Source of the DNA: Caprimulgus europaeus
Taxonomy: Eukaryota > Chordata > Aves > Caprimulgiformes > Caprimulgidae
DNA: 64,000 nucleotides
Reading direction: 5' to 3'
Assembly: GCA_907165065.1 (NCBI GenBank)
Contig: OU015538.1
Location: 15,701,165-15,765,164 of the forward strand
Shown here: piece by piece, positions 35,521 through 50,195 of the stretch
How positions within the stretch are numbered: the first letter of the stretch is position 1
How the letters are laid out: every line of letters starts with the position of its first letter
Notes under the pieces: generated by a model
The model's database searches: none
What the model was told of the DNA's origin: nothing
The model's input: the letters and a program-made list of their open reading frames with translations, nothing else
Position numbers and translations under genes: made by a program

Positions 35521-38500
35521 TGTTTTTATGCAACTGGTTTGGGTTTTCTGATTCACTTTTACTGAAAATAGAAAGACTCATTTTGTTTTCCTTTCAGTAA
35601 ATTTGAATTTCTGGTGCATATTTCTGATGCATCTCTTACTTGTTGAGTCTATAAAAAAAGCTCCTGCAACTATATTTACATGGCAGATGAGGATTTTCCC
35701 TTAAATAAGGAAAGTTGTATGGTAAGTTGTTTTTTTTTTAAAATCACATCAAGAGGGTGGTCTTGTACGCTATTTATGGCCTTTCTTGGAGTAGTTTCCT
35801 GATTAGCTCCTGTGATATTGAGCGATTTGGACTCTGTGGTTTCTCCCTGTCGTTTCCTTTGCGTAAAGCACACGCTGCATGCACAGACATCGTCAAGGCC
35901 AAGCGCACGTCGCCTTTGAATAACCCGGTGTGCATCTGCTCGGTGAAAGGGCCGTATTTTCCAGCTGCCATCTCCTGAAGTCCCTCCTGAGGTTCTGAGC
36001 CAGAGAAGCTCCTCAGCCAGGTGCCTCCCAGGTCCCCAGGTTCCTGCCCTCGCTGATGTGCCCCACTTGGGTTGTTCCTAAATTCCCATCATCCGGCCAG
36101 GACAGAGCCCTGCCTGCCCTCTGGCCCCTGCCTGCCTCCGTCCGCCGGCTCTCCTGGCTGTGGGGCTTTTCCCTGCACAGGTTTCATGCTCTCCAGCCAG
36201 GAACCCTCTTCTTCTCCTGGGAGACTTCTCGTCCCCTTGGACAGCAGCTCCCACTCCCCTGCGAGTGTTTGGATGGAGGGACCCCCAGCCCTGTCTGCTC
36301 CCCCTTCCCTGCCGAGCTGCCGACAGGGCTGGGCACGACTTTGCTTCAATAAAGTATTAGATATTGTTCCCAGCAGAGGCTATAGTTGAGTTCCAATCAT
36401 TTGCTGTTAATTAAAATACAGGATGGTCTTATTTGTAGCATAAATAGTTGTAATCTGTATACTTATAAGTGTAATTATAATTTAAATTAGAGCGTGCTCT
36501 GAATTGGCGATGGACGGGGTGCTCCGCAGGCAGTGCTACCCTTGCAGGGCTGCAGGCAGGCTGTCTCCTGGGGTCCCCTGCGGTCCTGGTCCCCACTGTC
36601 CCCAGGAGAGCATTGCTCAGGGCTCAGCAAAGGGACATTGAGGCTGTTGATGGCTCCTGATTTCGCTGTTGCTGCTGGGGCAGAGCTTTTCCATGGCACC
36701 TGTTGGAGGGTTTGCCGGAGAAGAGATCACAGCATCTTTGCTTCAGTGTCTCCCTCTAGTTTCTAGTCTAAATTTGGAAGGAACTAATGGCTTATGTCAG
36801 CTGGACAAGTGATTAGGACTTAGCCTGGACGTGACTCCCTGTTTAACAGGGAATTACGGTGAGTTCTCATTAGGCTGGGGAAGGTGTGAGTGCAGGGACT
36901 GGCAGTGCTGCAGCAGACAGACCTGCATCACAGGTATTGCACCTCTTACCCCCTCTGATGGAAACCCTCAGCACACCACAGGTGATCCAGCCACTCCTCC
37001 TCTGCACACCCAACACACCGTGTAGGTCTGAGAGAAATAGCCTTGGTCCTGCCTGCGTCGGAGCCGTGTAGATGAGGTCCTCGTCTCAATGCCCTCTTGG
37101 CCACCAGAGATCTGGTCATGGATCCTTCATGGTTCTCACGGGGATCTGGAGCTTGTTGGATTTTACCACCTTTTGTAATGGCAGGTGTATGCCACAGGGC
37201 AGGCTTTAAAATTCCCGTGTTGGTGGATTGCATTAACCCATCCCAAGTCAGGTATGTAAAATTCCATTAAGCGAAAACCCTCTGGCATTTTCTCGCTCGT
37301 GCTCGAGCTCTGCAGGCTATGCTAATGCACTGCGTTTGCTCATCTATTAGGAGGATGATGGTTTTAAAATAATAACATTTATCTTTGGCAGCGGACCTAC
37401 AATAGTGCACGCCGAGTACAATTTTGTGAAAGGCTCTGCAGATGTTGCCTCATTCAATCTGGGTCAAAAAGAGTGCTTAGAATCATAAAGGTTAGAAAGA
37501 GATCAAATAATTCGGCGGTTTTATTGCTGAATAATGTACTTGGAAAATATCATTCACCATTATTAGACTAAGTGAGTACAGAAAACACAGGACTCAATAG
37601 TCATTTCTCAGTATTGGCTGATTTTATTGTTTTTATAATGTAGCTAAATTCCCTGTTATTGATCCGAGCATTGATTATCGATCTGGAAATCTAAATGTAT
37701 GTGCTGGTGGGAGCACACGGGAGTCGGACAATTAGGGAACTAGGCTTCCACACCTCCCTGCAACGCCCGGCGGTGGGCAGCGCGCCCGCGGGGCACGTTG
37801 ATGCTGCTTTTGGGGAGCTGTTGGGGTTTTGGGGAGCTGTCCTCACAACCAAAGATGAACACCAGGAAAACCACCTGGTTTGTGTGTTTTCTTTTCCACA
37901 CCTGCGAGCTTAGGTAAACTCGGTCATGCAAACTGAGTGCATCAGGGCACTGGGGTGGGGGCTCGGTGCCTGTGCCTGTGACTCCTGTCACCTGCTCCCT
38001 CCTGGACTTTTCATATTCATATTTACATCTGGATGCTCTGGCAGGGACCCAGCTTCAGTGACATTTAGTAATCAAATCCACATGGCTGTTGGCTTAGAAA
38101 CAGCATCCAAACCTGTCTGCCCGGTGAAATGATTTTCCAGATGTTTGCGAGTGTTTCCTCTGCTTTCTTGTTCAGCCCCTGCCGTGTCTGTGTCCCCTGT
38201 CTGGGGGGAAATGCCACACTTGGGCTGACATCCTTCCCTGTACGTCAGTTAATTGCAAGGGTTGGGTTAGTAAGAGGCCAAAGCCGTGGTCCCATATGGG
38301 CTCTGCTTCCTGTGGTGAGCCCATGGACCCGAGCTGGAGCATCCCTGTGGGAGCCATGGGCTCCCGCCGGGCTGGGGCTCACTCAGCCGTGTGATGGATT
38401 CCTTTGTTCGTGGAAAAAAAAAAAAAAAAGACAAATTTTGGAATATGCTCATCTCGTGTTCTTCACACTTAGTTGTTGTCAGCATTAATATGCCATTAAC

Positions 38501-41500
38501 ACATGCTCATTAGGAGGAGAATGATTATACCCTGCAGAATATGGGGGAAACCTTCATTAGGCACTAACATATTGAACTGAGCTGCAGACTTCACTTGGGA
38601 AAACTGGGGAAGGTTCTGCTCAGCATCAGGTTCCCCTCGTTTCTCCTCATGCTGCTCTGATGAACACACCTCGTCTTCTAGCACATGCTTTGGGCCAGGG
38701 CTGCGGGTGATGCGTGGGTGAGCCTGGGCTCAGGCTCCAGCACTGAAATCCTTCTTGGAACCTCAAATCCATCTTCCCCCAGATGGAAGACGACCTTATC
38801 AGAGCTTGTTTTGGCACACGAAGAGGACGCGAGCCCGTGTCCCCCCTCCGAGAGCTGTACTGACTCTTCAGGCTTAACGAGATGAAATCTCTGCAGAGCT
38901 GGGAGATGCTCTGGGAACAGATTTGTTGAGAAAGGAGGTGTCATTTCTACATCCTCGCTTTTCACACTGTAACGACGTTTTAAGCGTTCATCTGGCCTTG
39001 CTGCCTCCAGTCTGAAGCCATAACCTGCCATGTGTGACAGGGCAATTGCTCGCCCCGGTAATGATTACAGCGGAGCCCGGCGTTGCTCCCTTGTTTGCTC
39101 GGCGCGTGGCAGCTCGAGGCATGTGCGTGGTGCTCTCTTAAAGTCAATCAATAAGAATAATTGCAAGTTCAGGTGGGGGTGAGCGAGGAGGATGCTGTAG
39201 CAGACAAATATTTGCAGATTAAGACCCTGTTTACGTGCAGATGCCTCTTGTGATAGGTAACAAGGGGCGGGCAATAGGGACCATATGTGGTATTTAATCG
39301 GAATTTATTCTAAATGGGGTGATTTCATAGATGTCCACGGAGCTGGCAGCTGTCCTCTCTATTAAATGGGAGCGTGCTGCCTCTGTCCTTGCCCCGCTGC
39401 CTGGTCTGCCCAGCGTTTTGCAGGATTTTGCAGTGTTGGTGGGGTGTTGCAGTCCTGTTCCCACTTGCCTCTGCCTAGGTGCAGTCAGAGGGAATCCCAC
39501 GGATCAGTTTTCACCTGCAAAACTCAGCAGAGGAAAAGTGGCATTTGATGGGACTGGGTTTCCCATTATGAAGGTGAATGAAAGTGTAGCCATGTCAGGA
39601 GCATGAGGAGGCACTGGGGGAGGTAGCCCTTTCTTCTTGTACCCACAGTGGCCTCAGGAGCAGTGATGCTGGGCTGAGTGATGTCCACAGGACAGCCAGC
39701 ACCCCTGGGATCTGCTGGAGCTGCAGCTGGGTGTAGGGAGACCCAAACTGCAGGCTGGAGGGTTTCTTCCTGCAAAGATGGAGGCAGAGGGCTGGAGCTA
39801 CCCACCGCTGGCTCATGTCACCTTTGGTGACCTGACTACTCTTTTTTCATTGATCCTGAAACCTAATAATGGGGAAGTATGCCAAAACCAGAGAGGTGAC
39901 CCATAGTTATGTCATTGAAAAGGAGGGAAATGAGGTGGTGAGGTGAGATACCAACACGTGACAGGTCAGGCGTGGAAGCTTTTCGGTGTCTAGCAGTGCC
40001 TTCATTAAAGGGAGAGTACCATCTCCTGGCTTGTGGTGGCTGGACAGACAGATGGACGGGCACCCCAGCTATCGAGGAGGCAGGTTGGTGGCTGTCCCAG
40101 TTTCACCCAACTTCTTGGTTATTTCTCCTCTGACATGAATGACTTCTCCCTCTCAGCCTGCTGTGCTGCCCAGAGGCAGAGCAGCCCCGGGCACCCATCA
40201 AATCACATCTGGCCGCCTTGGGAACATGGCTGCGTCCGTGTGCTGGGTGCTGCATGACTCATGTAATCACCATGCGAAATGCATCATTCATAAACTGTTT
40301 AGTGCGACCTTTTGTACAGTAGCACTAATTATTATTATCACAGAAGCCCAGTAAACTAGACTAGTAATTATCAGGGATTTATTTGAATGGACAGCTAAGC
40401 TATTCTTGGCAAGTTAGTCAAAGCAGTTGTCATGACAGCCACACAAATGTGTCTTATGAATTGGGTTAATTAGGGTAATTAATAACCGTTGTTTTGCCCT
40501 TTTTAACAAGGTATTGCCTAGACACTATCAAAAAATAGCAATTGTACCTAACAGAAATAGTCTTCTCCTAGCAGCAACCTTCAAATCTCAAACTCAAAGT
40601 AGTAAATACCCGTTGGGTTGTCGTTTCACAAAGCAACGTGTCGTCCTTCACCTTGTGCAAAAGCAGGGAGTAAAAGGCTCTGTTGTAATTCTTCTGAGCT
40701 TCCCCCGCTGTGCAGTGTTATCTAGAGATGGATCATCATCATTATTGATAGTATTATTATTTATTTTAATGCTGTGCTGCTCTGAGCCGTGGTTGCAGCG
40801 GGATCTCTGCTGTGCTGGGCTCCGTGCGGTTGGCGAGGGCAGCCCCAAGGTGCTCTGATCAGTCGGATCAGGCTCTGCAAGCGACAGGACTTTAAGCCAA
40901 TTTTAAAGACATGAACAGAAATTATTGTTTTGCTCATCACCATCCTCATCAGGATGGCTGGTGCCAAGCCACCCAGTCCTCTCTCAGCAGAACATCTACT
41001 TCTTTCCAGAGAGGGGTTTTGCTGAGTTGCTGAGTAAATGGTTTTGGTTTTGTCCTCGTTGTTGCTGGTAATTGGGTAATGGTGGTAACTAAAGCTCTTA
41101 ATAACCAAGTAGCACCAAAGAACCTCAAAAGGAAAAAAAAAAACCCACATCATTCCCATCCTAAGGAGCACCCTGGGCAGCCTTGGCTGCCTCGCAGAGG
41201 GTTTGCAGCCTGCGCTGGTGGCAGTCCCCGTCCCACGCCGGGTGCTTGCTGGCACAGAGCACCATCTCCCCGAGGGCAGCAAGATTTGATGCTGATTATT
41301 AGAAATGGCCCAAGATTACAGATGTGACTGAGGATTATTATGTAAGTTTTGTAGAAAAATGACCTGAATAGATGAGTGAAGGCTCTGGCTGGTTCTCCAG
41401 CTGCACCAAGCCCTGTCTATTTATATCACCTCTGGGCTTCGAAGCCCTCTTTTAGCTAAAGCTTATTTGATAACACACATCTTTTAAAAATAAAAGAATT

Positions 41501-44500
41501 AAACAAAAAAATGAAGAGGGAAGGAGGGGAAAAACCCTAAAGAAAAACACCTCTATGGAGAAGGTAGGGTTTTAATGAAGAAATATTTTACACCATTCTC
41601 CTGCAACCTTAGGGCTAATAGCCTGGAACTGGTACTTTGGCTCCTTAAAAAGCCCAACAAGACAAGCCAATTATGACCTCTGAAACATTTTTATTTTTAG
41701 TTCCTTGTAATAGCAATTCATCCTCGGTTATGGTACATTAACTGGAAGGAACAAGAAGTAGGAAGGTTTTGGCATCTTTGTAATAAGCAAGGGGCTGTGT
41801 TTACCAGGCTGTTAATAACTTGGGGTGGCTGTCGGGCAGGGCAGAGGGCGGCGTGAGGATGGAGAAGGGTACCCAGTTAGTGCCAGAACAGAGATCCCCT
41901 GGCCTGGTGAGTGCTTTATTCTCATTTATTTCCCTATTCTGAGAGAAAACAGGCTCCTGTTATGTGAAATTCCTCAGTTTCCCAGTGCCTCTGGGCTGGC
42001 AGCATGGCTCAGAGGGGACGAAGGGCTGATCGGAGGGTGCTGGTGTGTCCCCAAGGATGCTGGAGCAAGGGTGGCAGATTTTGGGGGCAGGAGGTTTGGA
42101 GGGGAGCTGAACTGAGCCCAGCCAGGCTTCGCACCCTGCTCCCTGCCCGAGCTCTTTGTGCGGTGCCACAGCTGACGAGGACAGCGATGGCAGCGGGGAG
42201 GAAGGCCAGTCCTGCTCAGGTCTGCAGTCAGGCTCATGGCTGCAGGGTAATTCTGTGGGCTGGAAAGCTGCATTTTCCAGCCCAAGTAGAGAAAATTAAA
42301 AAATTGTGGAAAAGTGGTTTTGATAAATAATTTTGTTGTGAGCAAAATTCCCTTGAGGCTTAAAGAGTGGGAGCTGGCGGAGGCTATCCTGACTGCGAGC
42401 CTTCCCGCACAATTACGGATAAACAATGTAAATGGGGACACGGCGAGCACACGGGGCACTGTTCTCCTCAGTTTTATTATCTGCCATTGCCAGGGAATTT
42501 TAGCTGAAGCCAGGTGGGAGCTGCTGTCCAGAGGCTTCACTGCAGAGCTGGATGTGCACAGCCGTGGGCTGAGGGCACACCTGGGGCAGGATCAGACCTC
42601 TGGTGAAGCTGTAGGATGAAAACATCTGTGGGGTGTGTGGGTGATATGGGAATTGTTCACTCCTTGCCCAAAAATCAGAGAAATGGGGCTTGCACTGAGA
42701 CACGGGGCAGGATGTGTGCCCATCCTGCTCTCTCCAGCTGCTCCCAGGGCTGCCACCCACCCTGGCACAGGTCTTGGCACTCCAAATTTCTCCCAGCTAA
42801 GCCATGAAGTGGGGAAATCCTCCAGCTGCCACCACGAGCCCCCTCACCCAGTGCCCTGGGATGCCTCAGAGCTGTCCCTGTCCCCTCTGGGGTGCAGAAG
42901 CAGGGCCGGGGTGGCTGGGCATCAGCTGAGCCCCGTTCCCATTGTGGTGCCTGGCCCCGTTTCGGTGTGTCCCCGTAACCCTCGCCTGCCCCAGGGCTTG
43001 TGCACGCTCAGGGTGCAGCCGGCGGGGCGGCCGCCCGGGCATCCTGTCACTCCGATGTGCCAAGCTGGCGGTGGCATCTCACGCCTTCGCTATTTTTAAC
43101 TCAGCTGCAATGATTTTTGGTTTTTCTTTTTTTTTTTTCTTTCTTGCAGTGACAAATCTGTGATTTCTCCTGTTCCCTACAAAACGCATCGCTCTGACCT
43201 GCCGCTCCAGAAGGTGAATGACAAGGAGTTTTATTTAGCCTTAGCGATGGGAACATTTAAAAAAAGGTTCCTCTGTTATATTTGTTTTCATTCCTAATGG
43301 CAGGAGGCAGGGAAAGGACAGTTCTGAAAGGTTTTTTTAACAAATCTGTAAGTCATGCCCCATTACCCTGGGGCTGCTGATTAGATCCAGATTGTTTCTC
43401 GCAATAGTGTAGTCCACGCTGGAAGCTGCATGCATGGATCCATTACGCATCCGAAAGTCTCAGGCATAGGTGATGGGAAAAAACCCTCTTATTAGGTTTA
43501 TTGGCTATTATATCCCCACAGAGATTTTTTCCTTGGTGTATTGAGGCAACTCCCCTGTGCAGAAGGCTGTGCCCCGGGGGGCTGGTCTGCTCAGCCCCGT
43601 GCCCATCTGTGGGCGCATGGGATGTAGGCATTGACCCCCTGCCCCCAAATCCTTCCTGTCCCAGCCCCTGAGGGGGCACTGAGCAGCTGCCAGGGCATTG
43701 CCAGCCTCCTGGCTGCTCATGCTTCAGGGAGGGCATCTGTACGCCCTCACCTGGAAAGCATGCCCCTGTTTTGGGTCAGGATTTTGCTTTTCAATCAATT
43801 TTGGGGTGGTGGTGCCAAGCGGGTGCCCTGCTGAACATTGGGAGGGGCCTACCCCAACCATGCTGCTGGAGGGACCCCTGTGCCACAGCCACCAAAGAGC
43901 TTTTGGGTTATAGGTGCCATCTGAATATAAGGCAGGTTTTTTATTATCACACTTTTGCTCTTCATAACCATATTGTAGATTTCTGGTATGTTGACAAATT
44001 CAACGGGGTGACACTATTTGTGGCTTTCAGGAGCGCAATTATGGCTTCATTGTGTGTTGCCACTCTTGGAATTCAATCTGGGTTTCAAATCCTATACCCT
44101 TTTTTCAAAATCACATCACAGCAGCTCCTTTCCTCCTGCCTCCGATCCATTTTCAGACAAAAAAATGAGAAAGCCTGTATTTATTTGGGGAGGGGACAGG
44201 AGTTCAGTGCGGATTAGTGGGCATGCCTGCGCCGTAATACAATCTGGTTTGATGCTTCTGCCCATTCTGATGAGCGAGGTGATGCTAAAGGATGAACTCT
44301 CCCAGCGATTTCTCTGCAATGCTTTTTATTTCATCAAGAGAAAATGGAGGCTGGACTCAGTTTGGTGTTTAATAATGTCCATCAGAACCAAATGCCCTTT
44401 ATTTAAGCTGCAGTAATAATTAGAGAGTCGGAGGTGTTAAGCAGCCATGGAGACTGGCTCTGAGGAATCTTCATTGTGCCTCATTAAATTTGGAATTAGT

Positions 44501-47500
44501 GCTTAAAAGGTCAGAAATAAATATTCTGTTTATATTTCGGGGATAGTAAATCTAAATGGATGCTGTGTTTGCACATCCTCGTCTCTGCTCGTTCCTGCTG
44601 AACTGAGCGAGGCACCGCTCCATTTGGTTTAGGCAGCAATCAGAGTGTCTGCAAAATAGCCCAACCCCAAAACCAACCCTGGTTTCATTGATCAAGGGCA
44701 GGAAAATGATCTGCTGTATTACATCTAATTATAAAACATCAATATCAGATGCTAAATGCACTTACTTTGTCAGAGCCGCGATGTTGGTAGTTTACAGTTT
44801 GCAATCATCTCCTGTATTACAGGCTTTAGCAGTAAGCCAGGGCGTAGGGAGATGCGAAGGGAGATGCCAGAGGTCAGACCTGTTCACCCTTTACTGAACT
44901 CCTCCAGGTGACTGGCTCTTAAATGCTCCTGAAGAGCCAAATCACTTCATGTTTTCCCTCTGTCTTGCCAGGGGCTGTTGACACAGCAGAGGTGCATCCC
45001 CCGGCTTGTCCTCCAGCACCCGTGCAGCAGGCTGGAGCTGCTGATGGGGACGGGTGGCCAGCCAGGTCCTTTCCAAAGGCCCTGACCCCACAAGGGTCTC
45101 CAAGCCACAGCACAGCTTGGCTGTTGGAGGAGATGGTAGTGGGCTGCTCGGCGTGACGTGGGCATCACTCGCCCAATCGTGTCCATCAGCATTTGCTGAC
45201 TTTCCCCCACAGTGGAAGCCCCAGTAGGTATTTGGGTAGAGTTTGCTCAGGGGTTTAACCCAAAGCCTTGAGCTGGTGCTGCTCTCACATCTCTGATACC
45301 CACCGTGCTGGGAGGTGTTGCTGCTGGAGAGCGAGGAACTGGGAAATACGGGTCTGTCTCCTGTTACAGCTTCCTAGGCTGTGGCCGTGGTCCCAGGACC
45401 CTCAGCCATGGTTGCAGACATTGCAGATGCCGTCAGTGCCCGAGCGGAGCTGGTGGTGAGCGCAGGGAAGGAGGAGCAGAGCTCCTCAAGTGGGTCTGGC
45501 ACTGGGCTGGCCTCCATTCACCGCTCCTGGCCTCTGACTGATGCTCGGAGGCAGCGGTGTCCTCGTCAGCAGCCGGTAGCGCAGGGGCTAATTACGTGGC
45601 GTCACACACAACGGGGGAGAAATCTCTTCTGATGTCCTCTGTGATCTGCTCCAGCCTGGAGCTGGAGACGATGAGCCTCCTGCCTGTGTGCAGAGCAGGA
45701 CCAGCCGTGTTACTGGGTGTGAGAGCATCAGGATGAGCCCGGCTGTTCCCCTCGGGGCCACGGGGATGGATTTTGGGGCTGTTCAGTGGTGTTTCACACC
45801 CCGCCTGCTCCTGGCTGGGAGGAATCTCAGACCATTTATTTATTTCCCATGGGGTAATAAGCATCTTGCTAAATGATAATGACTTTCCCTAATTGCTGAT
45901 CCACACTTCATTTGACCTGGTCCCTACTTTGAAATTTTCCCTGTTCCCCAAGTGCAACCAGAGTGTTTTTATTTAATTTGCATGAATTCTCTATCACCCA
46001 CAATATAGTTCAAACCAGAAGAATTAAGTGCTGACGAGATCTCCTAATGGGCAGCAACAGTTTTATTGCAGATGCTGGAGCCTGTGGTTGACTGTCCCAT
46101 GGAGAACAGGACCAAGGATGCAGGAGAACTGGGAGAAGCGGTCTTACAAGCCCTGCCCTTCCCACTGGGTGGATTTTTGGGAACAATTTACTATTTTTGT
46201 GGTCCCTGGTGATGCCTGAAGCACGGAGGGAAGGTCAGGAGACCGATGCTCCTGGTGAAGATGTGCAGCTTGGTGCAGAGGACAAGGAGCTGTTGCGTGT
46301 TTTGGGAGGATTTTCTGAAACCCCAAAGGAGAGATGCACATTGCAGCCTTGGAGAGAGGTCCTCTTTGTTTTTTAATAATAAAGGGTGACATGCAGGCTG
46401 TATTAGCAAGGCACGTAGGGGAGGAAGAAAACGGCTCAAGGGATAACCCTGAAAAAGTGGCGCTAAATGTGTCATTTTTATGAAGCTGATTTTGTGAAGG
46501 GTCCCTACATGCTTTGGCAGGAGGTTGCAGCAGGTTTACAATAATTTATAGAAAGATAGAAATGTTTTCACCCTGAAGTGAGAAGAAGGGCAAAGAAACC
46601 CGCGCTGAGACGCTTTAGAGTCATCTTCCGAGGCGGAGGCTGGCGGAGGGACGGATACCTGTCACTTTGGGTTGGGAGACATGGGGACGGCTTCGAACAA
46701 CCGTGGACTTTGCTGGGGGGCTGATGTGTGAACCGAGGAACCAAACCCTCCTTCAAGAGCCTGGATCCAGACACAGCAGGGAAAGCTGGATGTTCACCTC
46801 CACAGAGTTCAGGATGCTAAAAAACCCACTCAAAATAGCTGAAAAGTGGGAAGAAAGAGGCAGATCCTGGGTGTCTGCCCCGCACGAGCAGGCTGGCAGG
46901 GACATGGCTGTGCTGATCCGAGCCTCTGAGCCCAGGACACATCCCCCCAGCCTGGGGACCGACCCCAGCCAGTGTCCTCTGTTTCTCCATCGGTCTACAG
47001 CAGTGGTGGTGCCCAGAGTCACCGCAGCCCGCTGACCTTTCTGCTGGCACTTGCATTAATTCCCCTTAAACCGCCTTTGGATCCTCTGGGGTTTATTTCT
47101 GTTTCGAAGGCAGAGAGTGAGCAGTCCTTAGAGCAGCGCCCTGTTGCTAACGGGCCATTTGCTAATGGGGAAGTCACCCCCCCGCCATGTCCAGGTCAAG
47201 AAGAGTTGTACTGACATTTGTACATCCTTTTTTTTTTAATTTAATGGAATTGGCAGTCCTCAACTGAAAGCAACTGCTTTCAGGGGGGGAAAAAAAAAAA
47301 AAAGTTTAAAATTTCCCTGCTCATTGCTCAGTTCCCAGTGTGTCTGTTGTTATATTTATATTTGTGTTGCTAAGGCAGCAGTTATAAGCATTTTTCAAAT
47401 TAGGCACTGGTAAGCTGCGTGCCGAGCCAGGGCTCTCTCTTTGATGCCATTGACACCAACATGCCTGCGTCTGGAAAGCAAATCCCGAGCCTGGAGGACA

Positions 47501-48980
47501 GGAGGATTTCTCTCCTCCAAGAGAAATACAGCCTGAGAGCACAGACTGTATGCTAGGTGTTACTTGGTGCTTCCTGATATCTTGGCTGTGTTGTTTATTC
47601 ATAGCAGAGAGGCTGAGGGTCTGATCCTGACACCTGTGAGCAACTTTTATTTGTGGATGAGGAGCAGGAGATAAGAAATGGCAGTGCTTTTCGGGAGGTC
47701 CTGGCTGTACCTGGCTCTGGCCATGGACAGGAGAGGCTGGGCTCAAGGCTGGGCTCTCCTTTCATTTCTACAGGAGCCATGTGGATCAGTGGGAAAGTAA
47801 CTGTTGGTTTCCTTCTGCCAAAATAATGAAGAAGCTAAGGGCTGGCCTCTCGATGAGGCACGTTCTGAAGAGCACACTTTCATCGGCACCAGCCAGCCTT
47901 ACCTTTTCCCTCTTTTTTTGTGCTTCAACTTTGTTCCTCGGGTCTCATTAAGAGAGGGAGTGGATCCTTTCCCAATTAAAATGTTGACAGGTCGGAGATG
48001 TTCTCCTTCCCCGTCATTTTGCCTCTGTTTGTGAGTGATTACACTTGGCAGGATGAACTAGAATTACATCAAGTGAACTTCGATTGAATAATGCAAGCTA
48101 TAAAGCAGCCCTCCTCCATGAAAAATCTCATTTCTTTTTTATTTTTCTGTTTTGATCCCCTAGCCTGCTTGGAGATAACCTTGACGGATAATCCCATGGC
48201 TGAGGAGAGACCTCGTAAACTGCTGGGCTGCACTGGTGGGACTGTGCTGGTGCGGGCAGCACAGGCAGCTCTCGCCGAGGGTGCAGACCCCCAGGCCAGG
48301 AAAGCACATTTCCCATCCTTGTGTCCGTGTCACTCCTTGTTTTCTCCAAAATCTGGAAGTAATTAGCATTAGTCGTGCTGCTGTCGGTGGCACGGGGGGA
48401 TTCGGAGCCTGGGAACGGATGCTGCCTGGGACTGAGCCCGCGGGAACCCGCTCGCTTATGGACTGGGGGTTGTGTCTTGGTTGGTGACGTGGCACAGAGT
48501 GAAGACGTGACACAGAGCATCCCAAGCAGGGGGGACACGTGGACTGGGGAGTCTGCATGTTACTCCAGTCCAACAGGCACACATCCTGGGGAATTTGCTT
48601 GTCAGTGGATGATTGGAGTTGGGCCAGGTTTGGTCTTTTTTTTTTGGGGTCAGAAATCAGTCGCAAAGCTCCCAGTGGTGTTGGTCAGAGCGGGATTTAG
48701 CATGAGATTTGTATCTGGGCTGTGGCAGGAGATGTGGTGGCAGCACGTGCAGTGTTTCCTCAGCCTGCAGTGGGGTTTTGGTGGCACCAGCTCAGGCATT
48801 CCCTGTGGATGGACCTGGCTATCCCCTGGCTCCTGAAGCGTCAGTGGTCTGAGCATTTAGAGCTCTGGGATGTACTTGTATATATTGAAATATCCTCTGT
48901 GGGTCCTCCCACCCAGCCATTCATTCCTCTCCTGGTTTTCCTGGTGCTGGGATGCACGCATGCACACATGTGCAGGGGAT

Positions 48981-49030
48981 GAAGCTGATGGAGGTAGTGG
49001 TGGGTGAAGCTGATAGAGGTGGTGGTGGGT
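48981..49030. repeat. Two-copy 25-bp direct repeat
   Basis: GAAGCTGATGGAGGTAGTGG plus TGGGT is followed immediately by a second copy with two substitutions. It is a small local duplication in intron 2 with no evident function. Confidence 0.8.
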
Positions 49031-50195
49031 GAAGGGGTTCTCGTGCTGCTGCTGGGCACAGCAGTGGGGCTGGGGATGCAGGGATGGAGCCAGCTGATGC
49101 TCTGGGCTTGCTGGAGCCCTTCCCATGTCCAACAGCACAGGGTGATGGAGAGGACTCCTTGCCAAGCAGGGATCGCTCCGAAATTGGCTCCCATCCCTCC
49201 TGCCCTCCATCGCTCAGCTGGGATCTCCTGCGGGGCTGCTGTGGGGGACACGCTGTGGGGTGGCATTCCTCCCCTGGGATGGAGGTGTAAGGATTGATAG
49301 ATAAAGACATGATTGAGCATTTTCTGTGGTGTTTAAGTCTTTGGCATCGTATATTTTAAAAATACAAGAGTCTGTCTGCTCCCGAGCTCTAACCATCCGA
49401 GCCATCCTGCAGGACCGAGGATGCAGGAACTGCAGGGACCAGTAGTTTGTGCAGTAAATCTCCTGCGTGACTCTCCAGCAGTAATTACTATCTGAAAGTA
49501 ATAACTGAGCTGTGCTGAGTGTTAGGCCAACTCCCCCGGCTCGCAGCTCCTTGCATGTTTCTCTCTGGGAGGCTTCTGTTTGGTAAATTAGATATTGTGC
49601 TGTATTTCAGAAAAGGTCACACTTAACCAGCGCTGCCTTTGCTTTATTATCTTGGCAGAGCAACGTAACCTCTGCCAGGGTACGATTGGATTTCACGTTC
49701 GGCTCTGCTGCAGCGGCCCCGCTGCCTGCATCCTGCCGTTGTGATTACGTTAGCAGCAGACTCTGCTTTCCTTTATTTATTGAGACATTAAAGATGCATG
49801 CATTTATTTTTACCATGTTCATAATTGCCATAAAAACAGGCCATAGTATCCCAGTGCGGCTCTTTGGGAAGGAGAGCGGACGGGGTGAAGAGGAGCTGTG
49901 GCAGAGAGGAGGCAGGACGGGGCTGCGGGGCAGGTGGCTGTCACCACTCCTGTCCTGGGGACACACTGCTGTCAGCCCAGAGGAAGGGGACAGAGCAGGG
50001 TCTGCCCCTTTTGCTGCCCAGGGTGCCTGGCTGGGGCGAGGAGCATCCCCCCAGCCTGGGGTGATGCTGGTGGGAGCCCAGGTGGGTTCCCTGCAGCTCA
50101 TGGGGGCTTTGAGTGGACAGACGGACTGGGGTACCTGACTCATGCAAAGAGATCTGCATCTTCCAGGGTACTTGAAGCCCAGGAAGGATTCTGGC

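Noticed and set aside
37478..37515. Short stretch GAATCATAAAGGTTAGAAAG resembling an antisense CR1 end
   Set aside because: Only about 38 bp match and the next CR1 block is missing. It is below what can be called by eye.
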